A DNA stretch of 12,424 nucleotides from Jeotgalicoccus sp052093725 (GTDB lineage: Bacteria; Bacillota; Bacilli; Staphylococcales; Salinicoccaceae), in NCBI GenBank assembly GCA_052093725.1, contig JBQDHL010000048.1, forward strand, positions 1 to 12,424, in the 5' to 3' direction. Shown here piece by piece: positions 1-7,537 of this stretch. Position 1 is the first letter of the stretch, and every line of letters begins with the position of its first letter. The notes under the pieces were generated by a model. That model was not told the DNA's origin. It saw only the letters and a list, made by a program, of their open reading frames with translations, and ran no database searches. The position numbers and the translations under genes were made by a program.

Positions 1-659
1 AGCATAGCAGGCACCAGATCTTTAATTTGATCGATATGCGGGTCATTACCGTATGCAATAATACATTTTTTTACTTGTGATGCCATTTCCTTAAACGCAT
101 TCACTACATCTGAAATATCATTAAAGTAGTCAGGGTGATCAAAATCTATATTTGTAATAATCGCATAGTCGGGATAATAGCTCAGGAAGTGACGCTTATA
201 TTCACACGATTCAAACGTAAAATATTTACTTTCCGGCATACCGAAACCGGTCCCGTCGCCAATAAGATACGTCGTATCCACATCACCGTTCATCACGTGT
301 GCAAGAAGACCTGTCGTCGAAGTTTTGCCGTGTGAACCGGTTACACCGATAGAAATATAATTGCTCATAAAGTTCGCTAAAAACACATGATAGCGAATGA
401 CTTCATAGCCCATATCACTAGCTTTTTTAATTTCCGGATGGTCATCTTTAAATGCATTTCCGGCAATATATGTCATCCCTTCAACGATATTTTCTTCGGA
501 AAAGGGTAATATTTTTATACCTTTTTTACGAAGGGGACCTTCTGTAAATACTTCGTTTTCAATATCAGAACCCTGCACTTCATGACCGATGTCAAAGAGA
601 ACTTGAGCAAGAGCGCTCATTCCCGCACCCTTTATTCCGATAAAATGATATTTCTTCAC
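1..659 (-). CDS. murC: MurC, UDP-N-acetylmuramate--L-alanine ligase, N-terminal part (cut by window edge)
   Basis: Cytoplasmic Mur ligase that adds L-alanine to UDP-MurNAc using ATP, the first step of building the peptidoglycan stem peptide. About 219 codons are visible; the C-terminus lies beyond base 1. The N-terminus reads VKKYHFIGIKGAGMSALAQ, the Rossmann-type UDP-binding loop of MurC. The ATP P-loop GVTGSHGKTSTTG follows at about residues 105-117, and then the FESCEYKRHFL and TNIDFDHPDYF segments typical of MurC. The start is GTG at 657-659; it gives the same N-terminus as staphylococcal MurC, and the nearby ATG at about 677 is in another frame. No strong ribosome-binding site is visible, and the upstream FtsK-like gene stops only 15 bp before, so translation may be coupled. 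The sftA-murC adjacency is known from Bacillus and staphylococci. Confidence 0.96.
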   Translation of the reverse strand, partial: MKKYHFIGIKGAGMSALAQVLFDIGHEVQGSDIENEVFTEGPLRKKGIKILPFSEENIVEGMTYIAGNAFKDDHPEIKKASDMGYEVIRYHVFLANFMSNYISIGVTGSHGKTSTTGLLAHVMNGDVDTTYLIGDGTGFGMPESKYFTFESCEYKRHFLSYYPDYAIITNIDFDHPDYFNDISDVVNAFKEMASQVKKCIIAYGNDPHIDQIKDLVPAM

Positions 660-674
660 GATTACACCAATCTT

Positions 675-2360
675 TCATCGATTATTATGTTTTATGTGAT
701 CAAACACACTTTGTTTTACTGTTTTATTTACCGTCCCGATTGAAATCCGGTTCGGTTTGTTGGAAGTAGGAATGACAGCAAGTGCATCATTGCCTTCTGT
801 CAGTTCATCTGTACCGCCGACTGTATTGTTGTCTGCATCGTAAAATGCGATTTTAGTCTGCAGCAGCTGTAAAAGTTCATAGCGGATGCCACTGTCAGTG
901 TTCACGTAATTTGCAATCACATGTATACCGAGAGGTTTACCCTGTTTTAAAATCTGTATCAGGGAACGTACGGCCTCCGGATTTTTATTCTGCAGCAATG
1001 CTGTAAGATCATCGATGACAATTACTAATGTCGCTTTTCTGGATTCGAATTTTACACGGCTGTTATAACTTTGAACATTTCTTACATGTGCTCTTCTGAA
1101 CTGTACACTGCGTTCATTCAGTTCATGCATAAACATTTTCAGTGCATCCGGATCTCCCGGCGACACTCTGTCACCGAACGAATGCGGTACATCAAGATAG
1201 TCGTCATATTTGTCATCATCAGCTGCGATAGCGATTTTTAAGTCATTAGAGCTATGGTTCATCAATAGAGATAATAAGATATTATCAATAACACTCGTAT
1301 CATAATTAGGCTGATTGCCGTAAATTAAAATGTGTCCTGCTTTTGACAGTTCATAGCTGAAAATTTTATCGTCAACTGTTTTTCCGATAACAAATTTATA
1401 ATCACTTTTACGCAGTTTTAAACTGCTCGCTTCAAACAGCGTGCGGAATGTTATCGGACGTACATTCTCAAGCGGTACTTCAAGACCGATATTAGACGTA
1501 CCGATGAGCGGACTCATGATACGCAGTTCGTCGAGGCTGAGCTCTTCTTTCAAAGCTTCATTTAAACGCGGTATGTTACTGACTCTGAACGCACGGTTCA
1601 GTTTCACTTCATAACGGCCGATAATGCCGTTTGACGTATAGCTGATAACCCGTCCTTCAACATTCAGCTTAATAAACGCTGCATCAATTTTTTCCCACAA
1701 TGCCTTATCCGGCTCTTTGTAATTCGCAGCCTGTGCATTTCCAAGCATATTTATACCCGGCTGTGTAGCATTCGGGCCAATTCTCTTGCCTGTTGATACC
1801 TGTTGTTTTTCGCGCAGTTTTTCCTGCTTTGTCCCAAGCACACTCAGTGTATCCCGCTGCTTTTCTCTTGACGGTGATTTTTGCTTGACCGTTTCACCAT
1901 TAGCTTTCTGTGCATCTCTTTTTTTCTTCAATGCCGCAAGTTCTGCACGCTGATGCTGTTCTTTCATTTTTTGTTTATCTTTGCGTTTTTCACGCTCATT
2001 CCGTTCACTGACGATTTTATCGACAATTACAGAATTATAATTTTTAAATTTTTCAAGATAAATTTCACGCTCATCCCGCTCGGTACGTTCCGGCTTTTTC
2101 GAACCGTAAACTGCCGATGGAACCTGGCGTGCTTTTGAAATAGTCATTCTCGTCGGACGTTTTACCGACGGTTTAGGCGCATTGTATTTCGTTTCCCGCT
2201 GCGGACGTCTGACATAGTCAGGCATTGGGTCTAACGGCGTGATTGATTCCTGTCCGGCATCGTCAGAACTGTCGATATCAAGAGGGAATTTAAATGATTC
2301 TTTACTTACATCTTTATCGTGACGTTCTTTATTAAATTCTCGCTTTTGTCTTCTTGTCAT
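675..2360 (-). CDS. FtsK/SftA-like protein with degenerate ATPase (Walker A lost, no gamma domain)
   Basis: 561-residue soluble protein in the place of sftA/ytpT (called ftsK in S. aureus), just upstream of murC. Residues 1-90 are charged and probably disordered. Residues 95-190 are rich in Lys, Glu, Arg and Gln and look like a coiled coil. Residues 220-345 match the FtsK alpha domain (EGRVISYTSNGIIGRYEVKL, IGLEVPLENVRPITFR), and 345-545 match the RecA-like beta domain (RSVQFRRAHVRNVQSYN; GKPLGIHVIANYVNTDSG). Where working members have GATGSGKS, this one has GNQPNYDTS (348-356), with no Gly-Lys-Ser/Thr. Walker B is LVIVIDD (445-451), with Asp in place of the usual Glu. The protein ends right after the beta domain, and murC follows in 15 bp, so the winged-helix gamma domain that reads DNA motifs is absent. 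The start has a good site (AAGGTGA) overlapping the ytpR stop. Membership of the family is clear; loss of ATP-driven translocation is my inference, and a structural or septal role is possible. Confidence 0.85.
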   Translation of the reverse strand: MTRRQKREFNKERHDKDVSKESFKFPLDIDSSDDAGQESITPLDPMPDYVRRPQRETKYNAPKPSVKRPTRMTISKARQVPSAVYGSKKPERTERDEREIYLEKFKNYNSVIVDKIVSERNEREKRKDKQKMKEQHQRAELAALKKKRDAQKANGETVKQKSPSREKQRDTLSVLGTKQEKLREKQQVSTGKRIGPNATQPGINMLGNAQAANYKEPDKALWEKIDAAFIKLNVEGRVISYTSNGIIGRYEVKLNRAFRVSNIPRLNEALKEELSLDELRIMSPLIGTSNIGLEVPLENVRPITFRTLFEASSLKLRKSDYKFVIGKTVDDKIFSYELSKAGHILIYGNQPNYDTSVIDNILLSLLMNHSSNDLKIAIAADDDKYDDYLDVPHSFGDRVSPGDPDALKMFMHELNERSVQFRRAHVRNVQSYNSRVKFESRKATLVIVIDDLTALLQNKNPEAVRSLIQILKQGKPLGIHVIANYVNTDSGIRYELLQLLQTKIAFYDADNNTVGGTDELTEGNDALAVIPTSNKPNRISIGTVNKTVKQSVFDHIKHNNR

Positions 2361-2372
2361 TTAATCTCACCT

Positions 2373-2969
2373 TTATCCGACCGGGAATGGTTCACCGACA
2401 TTGTAGCTGTCGTCTAAGACGTAAATACCTTTTACCCCGTCATCTTTTAAGTTAAGCTCTTTTTTAGAACAAATCATACCATTTGAATCTACGCCACGCA
2501 GCTGTGAAGGTTTAATATATAATCCTTCCGGCATAATAGCACCGACACGTGCGACGACTACTTTCTGCTCTGTATCAACATTCGGTGCACCGCAGACAAT
2601 CTGCAGTACTTCAGTACCGACATCTACTTTAGTTACGTTCAGTTTATCAGCATCGGGATGTGATTCTTTCTCTATAACTTTACCTACGATAAATTTAGGA
2701 GTCAGATCGAATTCGAGTGCTTCGATTCCATTTTTCTGAAGCAGTTCGTTAATTCTTGGCACCATTACTTCATAGTCATCGAGGTCAAGTTTCAAATTAC
2801 TGCCGGCATTAAATATATTTAAACCGATTACTTCATCGCCATCTTTAATCAGAGTAATATCACCATTATGCTCATATGATACTTCCTCCGTCTTTCTTAA
2901 TGTTACAAACAATACATCTCCAACGTTTTCATTGTATGTGAGTCTCACACTATTCACTACTTTCTTCAC
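2373..2969 (-). CDS. ytpR: YtpR, tRNA-binding-domain protein (PheT N-terminus-like)
   Basis: Free-standing relative of the tRNA-binding (EMAP/OB-fold) domain found at the N-terminus of the phenylalanyl-tRNA synthetase beta chain. Residues 1-85 form the N-terminal domain found in YtpR proteins (VGDVLFVTL, GYNIF-like GLNIFNAGSN). Residues 90-195 are the OB fold, with FIVGKVIEKESHPDADKLNV, QIVCGAPNV, and SNGMICSKKEL. The cellular role is not established; RNA binding is expected from the fold. The start is uncertain. The outermost codon is GTG at 2969, which overlaps the ytpQ stop (TAGTG) and suggests coupling, but no clear ribosome-binding site precedes it. GTG at 2948 would give VRLTYNENVGD, which lines up better with the usual MNxFYN-type start, so the first seven residues may not be translated. 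The gene lies between ytpQ and the sftA-like gene, as in Bacillus and staphylococci. Confidence 0.92.
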   Translation of the reverse strand: MKKVVNSVRLTYNENVGDVLFVTLRKTEEVSYEHNGDITLIKDGDEVIGLNIFNAGSNLKLDLDDYEVMVPRINELLQKNGIEALEFDLTPKFIVGKVIEKESHPDADKLNVTKVDVGTEVLQIVCGAPNVDTEQKVVVARVGAIMPEGLYIKPSQLRGVDSNGMICSKKELNLKDDGVKGIYVLDDSYNVGEPFPVG

Positions 2970-3778
2970 TATTTGTTTTTATTATTATAATTTCGCTGCT
3001 TACCCAGTATAAATACCGGCTGCAGTTTCGTACCGTCGTATGAAAAAGACAGCGAGGTAATCGGTGTCAGTCCTTCTGCGAAGTACTGCATCATCATTTG
3101 CGCCATAACATCATAGCCAACATTATTTTTACAGTCGGCAATAATCAGCACGTCCTGGTGCGGCAGACCTACCAGCATTTCGCCTTCTGTCTGTCCGAGC
3201 ATTTCATGCAGAAAATCCGTATTTAAAATACGGGACGAGTCGTACCCGTCGTTATGGTTAATGAAGTAAAAATCATTATCCTGAACCGTTTGTTTTTTAA
3301 TTTCAACCGGCAGGTTTTTTAAGTTGTTCGCCGCAAGCACTTTCATATCATCTTCAGACATGCCAAGAGATTCGAGGAGTGCTTCATCAATCAGGCGGTA
3401 ACTCTTATCAAAATCAATCGCATAGTATATATTCGTCTCATTAGTATGCGGCGTAATGATAAACTTCTCGCCTGCTTTAGATTTATCAGGAAAACTTGTT
3501 GCACGGACAACAGGATAAATTGTCGCTGTTTCCGCATCGATTTTCTCTTCGCCCATACGGCTTATTGATTCATCGATATAATAAACAAGTTCATCTATAA
3601 TTTTATCATCATTCTTCGCTTTATTCAGTGCTTTTGATAAAGCAATTGTAATTCCCTGCCCGTTATCCGTACGTTCCACGCGCAGTTCTTCTTTTTCACG
3701 ATCAAATTTATGTGAAATGTCATTTCTTTTTGCAGTGATTCTCTCAATAATTAAATCACGCAATTTATATATATTCAT
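2969..3778 (-). CDS. ytpQ: YtpQ, DUF1444 family protein
   Basis: 269-residue cytoplasmic protein of the DUF1444/YtpQ family, whose function is not known. Landmarks shared with the Bacillus protein as I recall it are FDREKEELRVE near residue 25, IDELVYYIDE near 60, IYPVVRATSFPDKS near 87, YRLIDEALLE near 130, NHDGYDSSRILN near 175, VGLPHQDVLIIADC near 205, and LSFSYDGTKLQPVFIL at the C-terminus. There is no signal peptide or membrane segment. The ATG is fixed by a perfect ribosome-binding site, AGGAGGT (3784-3790 on the minus strand), in the 15-bp gap after the EIIC-like gene. The stop overlaps the outermost ytpR start by one base. In Bacillus a thioredoxin-like gene (ytpP) lies between ytpQ and the M42 peptidase; here an EIIC-like gene fills that position. 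Confidence 0.93.
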   Translation of the reverse strand: MNIYKLRDLIIERITAKRNDISHKFDREKEELRVERTDNGQGITIALSKALNKAKNDDKIIDELVYYIDESISRMGEEKIDAETATIYPVVRATSFPDKSKAGEKFIITPHTNETNIYYAIDFDKSYRLIDEALLESLGMSEDDMKVLAANNLKNLPVEIKKQTVQDNDFYFINHNDGYDSSRILNTDFLHEMLGQTEGEMLVGLPHQDVLIIADCKNNVGYDVMAQMMMQYFAEGLTPITSLSFSYDGTKLQPVFILGKQRNYNNKNK

Positions 3779-3793
3779 GATTTACCTCCTATG

Positions 3794-4783
3794 TTATTTA
3801 CCTAAACTAATAATTTGATCGCCCTGTTTAATGAAGCCGTAAAAGCTAAACAGCTTATAGAATATCAGAGTTACAATTAGAGGTAAAACGATATGAAACA
3901 CTAATACCAGGACAACAGTGGACGTAGACAGTCCCATCGTTTCAATTGCCATGATCTGCCCAACGAAACCGCTCGTTCCCATACCTGCACCGGCTGCGTT
4001 GTTTTCCATCGGGAAAAATACAGTCATAATCGGTGCAATAATCGCACTCGCAATTACCGGAGGCACGATAACAAACGGGTTTCTTAGAATGTTCGGCACC
4101 TGCAGCATCGATGTGCCGACGCCGATTGAAATAACACCTGACACACCATTATCTTTGTAGCTCATCGCAGCAAGCCCAACCATATGGCAGCAGCAGCCGA
4201 TAACAGCCGCTCCCGCTGCGACGCCGTTTAAATCGAGCATTAAGGAAAGCGCAGCACTGGACAGCGGTGCTGTCAGCGTAATGCCGAAAATAACACTCAC
4301 AAGAATACCCATCATAAACGGCTGCTGCTCAGTCCCGAAGACTATAATATCCCCGAGCCCTGTCATCACACCGCCTACTGCTTCACCGATTAAACCGGCA
4401 AGCAGAAGACCGATGATTAAAGTTAACAGCGGCGTCACGATGATATCGAGTTTCGTGCGCTGCTGATACAATCTAGCAACTTCAATAACTATTAAACTCA
4501 CGATAAAACTCGCAGCTGCTCCGCCTAAGTCATAAGCGTGCTGACTGACCGCAAGAACTGAAAAAATAACGAGTGGCGGTGATTTCAAACCGTATGCAAT
4601 AGCAACCCCGATAGCAGCACCTGTTAAACTCTGTGCTGTATCACCGATCACTGACAAGCTGCTTAAGAATGGTACGTATTTTGCAATCGTATTGATAATC
4701 AGACCGATTATCAAAGTGCCGAATAAACCGAGTGCCATAAAACTCATCGCTTCTATAAACCAGCGGTGTAATAGTTTTTTCAT
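3794..4783 (-). CDS. PTS EIIC-like membrane protein (PfoR-type), orphan
   Basis: 329-residue integral membrane protein with roughly nine to ten hydrophobic spans. It resembles the PTS_EIIC_2 family (proteins also labelled PfoR), which are permease-like components of sugar phosphotransferase systems. Features are an N-terminal amphipathic lead (MKKLLHRWFIEAMSFMALGL), a Gly/Ala-rich segment TGAAIGVAIAYGLKSPPLV near 55-72, a TAPLSSAALSLML loop near 172, a cysteine cluster GCCCHMVG near 196-203, and a C-terminal hydrophobic helix ending near residue 315. No EIIA or EIIB domain is fused or encoded nearby, so the substrate and even PTS coupling are unknown. ATG at 4783 has the site AGAGGAT, which lies inside the last codons of the M42 peptidase gene; only 3 bp separate the two genes, so coupled translation is likely. 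The family call is fairly sure; the transport substrate cannot be guessed. Confidence 0.85.
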   Translation of the reverse strand: MKKLLHRWFIEAMSFMALGLFGTLIIGLIINTIAKYVPFLSSLSVIGDTAQSLTGAAIGVAIAYGLKSPPLVIFSVLAVSQHAYDLGGAAASFIVSLIVIEVARLYQQRTKLDIIVTPLLTLIIGLLLAGLIGEAVGGVMTGLGDIIVFGTEQQPFMMGILVSVIFGITLTAPLSSAALSLMLDLNGVAAGAAVIGCCCHMVGLAAMSYKDNGVSGVISIGVGTSMLQVPNILRNPFVIVPPVIASAIIAPIMTVFFPMENNAAGAGMGTSGFVGQIMAIETMGLSTSTVVLVLVFHIVLPLIVTLIFYKLFSFYGFIKQGDQIISLGK

Positions 4784-4786
4784 GGC

Positions 4787-5860
4787 TTATCCTCTAATTC
4801 TATCAACTGTTTCATTATTTACATTTTTAATCAGCGACGTCAGTAAATTATGAGCATGGAAATAATCTTCATAATTAATAATAGAGTTCGCTGTGTGAAT
4901 ATAGCGTGAACAAATGCCTATTACAGCTGACGGCACACCGTTGTTTGACACGTGTATGCTGCCTGCATCCGTGCCGCCCGGCGAATGGTAATACTGATAT
5001 TTAACATCTGATGCCTTCGCTGTATCGAGCAGAAACTCGCGCATTTTCGGCGCAAGAATCATCGTGCGGTCAAACAGACGCAGCAATGTGCCCTCGCCTA
5101 TTTTCCCGAGGTCATCTTTTTTACCCATCATGTCGTTTGCCGGTGAACAGTCAACGACAAATGCAATGTCAGGGTTAATCATGTTAGCACTTGCCTTCGC
5201 TCCGCGTAAGCCCACTTCTTCCTGAACATTTGCGCCGATATACAGGTCGCAGTCAAGTTCAGTATCTTTAAGTGACTCAAGTGCTTCAATTGCAATCAGA
5301 CAACCGTATCTGTTATCCCATGCTTTAGCGAGTAATTTTTTCTCGTTTTTAAGAACCTGGAAATCGACTTTAGGAACGATTGAGTCACCAAGGTTAATAC
5401 CCATTTCAAGCAGTTCTTCTTTTGAATCCGCTCCGACATCGAGCAGCATGTCTTCAATTTTAGTTTCTTTGTTTTCGCCTCTTCTGAAATGCACAGGGAC
5501 ACTCCCGATGACACCTGTAATTTCCTCATCAGCTGCTGTACGTACTGAAAAACGCTGGCTTAACAATACGTCCGTTGGCCATCCGCCAAGCGGTGTGAAT
5601 TTAATAAAGCCGTTGTCAGCAAGTTCTGTAACCATAAACCCGACTTCGTCCATATGTGCCGCAACAAGAACTTTCGGTGCGTTTTCCTTTTTGCTCTTTT
5701 TAACAGCAAAAATGCCGCCTAGACCGTCCTGAATAATTTCATCAGCATATTCCGACAGTTCAGCCTTCATATAGTTACGGACTTTATCTTCAAATCCCGG
5801 TGCTCCATGCAGTTCTGTTAAAGCCTTCATTCTTTCCAATGTTTTTTTCGACAGTTCCAT
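4787..5860 (-). CDS. ytoP: M42 family metallo-aminopeptidase (glutamyl aminopeptidase/YtoP-like)
   Basis: 357-residue cytoplasmic zinc/cobalt aminopeptidase of family M42 (PepA/FrvX/YsdC/YtoP group; usual length about 345-365), which trims short peptides and usually forms a tetrahedral 12-mer. The expected metal ligands and catalytic residues are all visible: AAHMDEVG (His69, with Asp71), WDNRYG (Asp182), NVQEEVG (Glu214 catalytic, Glu215), VVDCSPAND (Asp237), and SRYIHTANS (His322). The PDZ-like insert between residues 72 and 170 is present (TPLGGWPTDVLL, GVIGSVPVHF). ATG at 5860 has an AAGGGG site about 9 bp upstream. It is the first gene of the six-gene minus-strand run and faces away from the small plus-strand gene at 5931. 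Exact residue preference (Glu/Asp versus broader) cannot be read from sequence; ytoP is chosen by context. Confidence 0.95.
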   Translation of the reverse strand: MELSKKTLERMKALTELHGAPGFEDKVRNYMKAELSEYADEIIQDGLGGIFAVKKSKKENAPKVLVAAHMDEVGFMVTELADNGFIKFTPLGGWPTDVLLSQRFSVRTAADEEITGVIGSVPVHFRRGENKETKIEDMLLDVGADSKEELLEMGINLGDSIVPKVDFQVLKNEKKLLAKAWDNRYGCLIAIEALESLKDTELDCDLYIGANVQEEVGLRGAKASANMINPDIAFVVDCSPANDMMGKKDDLGKIGEGTLLRLFDRTMILAPKMREFLLDTAKASDVKYQYYHSPGGTDAGSIHVSNNGVPSAVIGICSRYIHTANSIINYEDYFHAHNLLTSLIKNVNNETVDRIRG

Positions 5861-5930
5861 GAAAATACCCCTTTTAATTGTTATTTATTCAATATTATAT
5901 GTTAAACTACTTCATAAGGAGGATGTACAT
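5861..5930. promoter_or_regulatory. Divergent promoter region between the M42 operon and the small membrane-protein gene
   Basis: AT-rich 70-bp gap between two divergently read genes. On the minus strand a perfect -10 hexamer TATAAT lies at 5894-5899, about 34 bp before the M42 start, but the -35 is poor. On the plus strand an extended -10-like TGTTAAACT overlaps the same stretch, also without a good -35. The AAGGAGG site at 5916-5922 fixes the plus-strand start at 5931. The two promoters would overlap, so the genes could compete for polymerase. The assignment is tentative. Confidence 0.4.
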
Positions 5931-6227
5931 ATGAAGCGTAATTTGATTGTATTTACATTGTTAGCTGTAACGGTTATCCCGCTACTAGTATGGTTAGTAC
6001 TGCACCGCAGAGTTGATACTAAGAAGATTGTCGACAATCTGCATCTTCAATTTGAAGACATCTCTTTCATCTCGCTCGACTATCAGGCAGACGGTCAAAA
6101 CCGTTTTGGTTTAAACACAAACACGGTAAGCGGTGTGCTGCACATCGGCAACGATGAAAACACGGTGAAATATAACTTTTTAGCAGATCCTTATACAGCT
6201 GAAATCATGGAGATTACTGTTCAGTAA
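5931..6227 (+). CDS. Small membrane-anchored PepSY/YtzB-like protein
   Basis: 98-residue protein. Residues 1-4 are positively charged, and residues 5-24 form one hydrophobic helix (LIVFTLLAVTVIPLLVWLVL) followed by HRR, which suggests an N-in anchor with the rest outside the cell. The remaining 70 residues end with VKYNFLADPYTAEIMEITVQ, which resembles the closing strand of a PepSY domain (YxFxxDxYTGEI). In Bacillus a PepSY-like gene, ytzB, lies beside the M42 peptidase ytoP, so position agrees. The start chosen is ATG at 5931, because a perfect AAGGAGG lies 8 bp before it. An upstream in-frame ATG at 5859 would add 24 residues, has no such site and overlaps the divergent gene. It is the only host gene on the plus strand here. 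The function is unknown; PepSY proteins often restrain secreted peptidases. Confidence 0.78.
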   Translation: MKRNLIVFTLLAVTVIPLLVWLVLHRRVDTKKIVDNLHLQFEDISFISLDYQADGQNRFGLNTNTVSGVLHIGNDENTVKYNFLADPYTAEIMEITVQ

Positions 6228-6242
6228 TCCCCATGTTTTTTT
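6207..6242 (+). terminator. Rho-independent terminator overlapping the end of the small membrane-protein gene
   Basis: Arms 6207-6217 and 6224-6234 pair at 10 of 11 positions (one A-C mismatch) around a 6-base loop, followed by a T-run (6236-6242). The stop codon TAA (6225-6227) is inside the right arm. The T-run fits plus-strand termination. The same hairpin lies just past the convergent aminotransferase gene but lacks a U-run in that direction. Confidence 0.8.
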
Positions 6243-7437
6243 ATTTGCCTAAATGTTCAAATGTTTTTCTAATACGCTCTAATCCGTCTTCGATACGCGT
6301 TCTGCCTGATGCGGCATTAAATCTGAAATGCTTGTTTTCTTCATCCAGATACAGCTTGCCCGGTGATACGGCAATCCCGCCGACTTCCACCAATGCTTTA
6401 TGAACTGTATCAGCGTCCAGACCTGATTTTTCAAAACTGATCCAGCCGAGATAAGTCGCTTTAGGAATATCAAATGATAAATATTCGGACAGGTGTTCAT
6501 CAATATAATCGCTGATTAACTGGAGATTTCCTTCAACATGTTCGTTCAGCAGATCGATCCATTCACCGCATTCCGTATAAGCTGCTTCAATCGCAGCAAG
6601 TGCGAGGCTTGACGCCGTGTTGACATTATATCTGCTCCCCATTGCAGTTGTAATATCAGACGTTATTTTTCTATCTTTTGTAATAAAGTAAGAGTGCGGA
6701 ATACTGGCTAAGTTAAATGACTTTCCTAATCCCGTCGTTATAAGCACCGGATCATTATCCTCGATAATTGATGCCACCGATACAAAATCTTCTTTTGGTC
6801 TGACAAAATCCATATGAATCTCATCGCTGATCAAATATACGTCATTGTCAGCACATATTTTTTTAATTTCTAAGAGTTCATCTTCGGTCCATACTTTCCC
6901 AGTCGGATTATGCGGACTGCAGTGAATATATAAAGTTACATCTTCACGTCGGCAGAGGCTCGTGAACTCATCAATATTTAAAAAGTATTCTTTTTTCTGC
7001 TCATCGTAAATAAGCGGTGTCTCCACTATTTTACGGTCGTTTCCTTTAATTAAATTCGGAAAAGAATTATAAGATGGTGTCGTTAATATCACACCGTCTC
7101 CTTCGTTTGTCGTCTGTCTCATCACTTCACCGACAGTATATAATACCGATGCTGCATAGTGAATATCATCTTCATTTAAAGAAATATTAAAGCGCGTTTT
7201 CCACCAGTTTTTAATTGGTCCGTAAAAACGCTCATTCTGCCACATTGTATAACCGAAAATCCCGTTATCAAGACGTTTTTTAATCGCGTCCCTAATCACT
7301 TCAGGCGTTTCTATATCCATGTCCGCAATCCAGAAAGGTTCAAGTCCTGTAGCTCCGAATAAAGCTTCAGTGCCATCGTACTGAACACTGTATGTACCTT
7401 CTCTTGACGTCGTTTTATTGAAATCGAACTGTGTCAT
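6241..7437 (-). CDS. patB: PatB/MalY-type PLP-dependent C-S lyase (cystathionine beta-lyase-like aminotransferase)
   Basis: 398-residue cytoplasmic PLP enzyme of fold type I, MalY/PatB subgroup (usual length about 385-400). These enzymes cleave C-S bonds in cystathionine or cysteine conjugates, and some act as aminotransferases. Landmarks in this numbering are FWIADMDIETP near 35-45, GYTMW near 62, the PLP-contact SPHNPTGKVW with Asn177, ISDEIHMDF with Asp205, the PLP-binding lysine in TTGLGKSFNLAS (Lys239), and a C-terminal FRFNAASGRTRIEDGLERI with the carboxylate-binding Arg. The start is ATG at 7437, reading MTQFDFNK, with a GGGGGAA site before it; an in-frame ATG at 7482 adds 15 residues but lacks any site. 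The gene follows the trmB terminator, so it probably has its own promoter, which I could not locate. Substrate (cystathionine or other thiol conjugates) is uncertain. Confidence 0.9.
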   Translation of the reverse strand: MTQFDFNKTTSREGTYSVQYDGTEALFGATGLEPFWIADMDIETPEVIRDAIKKRLDNGIFGYTMWQNERFYGPIKNWWKTRFNISLNEDDIHYAASVLYTVGEVMRQTTNEGDGVILTTPSYNSFPNLIKGNDRKIVETPLIYDEQKKEYFLNIDEFTSLCRREDVTLYIHCSPHNPTGKVWTEDELLEIKKICADNDVYLISDEIHMDFVRPKEDFVSVASIIEDNDPVLITTGLGKSFNLASIPHSYFITKDRKITSDITTAMGSRYNVNTASSLALAAIEAAYTECGEWIDLLNEHVEGNLQLISDYIDEHLSEYLSFDIPKATYLGWISFEKSGLDADTVHKALVEVGGIAVSPGKLYLDEENKHFRFNAASGRTRIEDGLERIRKTFEHLGK

Positions 7438-7504
7438 TATATTCCCCCACTCCAAATGTTCTGTATCCTTATATTTTAACATTCTTTAATGGATAATACA
7501 CGAA

Positions 7505-7537
7505 TAAGAAAAAGCACCTCTCGTTAGAAAGATGCTT
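7505..7537 (-). terminator. Rho-independent terminator at the end of trmB
   Basis: On the minus strand, arms 7537-7527 and 7522-7512 form 11 continuous pairs (two of them G-U) around the 4-base loop TAAC, followed by TTTTTCTTATT. The trmB stop codon (7524-7526) sits exactly in the loop. It closes the ytmP-trmB operon and separates it from patB. Confidence 0.85.

Noticed and set aside
1881..2138. Plus-strand ORF of 85 codons inside the FtsK-like gene
   Set aside because: Its Phe-rich hydrophobic run is the mirror of Lys/Glu-rich codons in the coiled-coil region on the other strand.
3918..4466. Two plus-strand ORFs within the EIIC-like gene
   Set aside because: They are shadows of a membrane-protein gene with clear family features and have no ribosome sites.
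5859..5930. A 24-residue N-terminal extension of the small plus-strand membrane protein from ATG at 5859
   Set aside because: It has no ribosome site and overlaps the divergent M42 start, while ATG at 5931 has a perfect AAGGAGG at the right distance and begins a normal membrane anchor.
7438..7482. An upstream ATG start for the PatB/MalY gene, adding 15 residues
   Set aside because: There is no ribosome site before 7482 and the added residues do not look like the family; GGGGGAA precedes the ATG at 7437.
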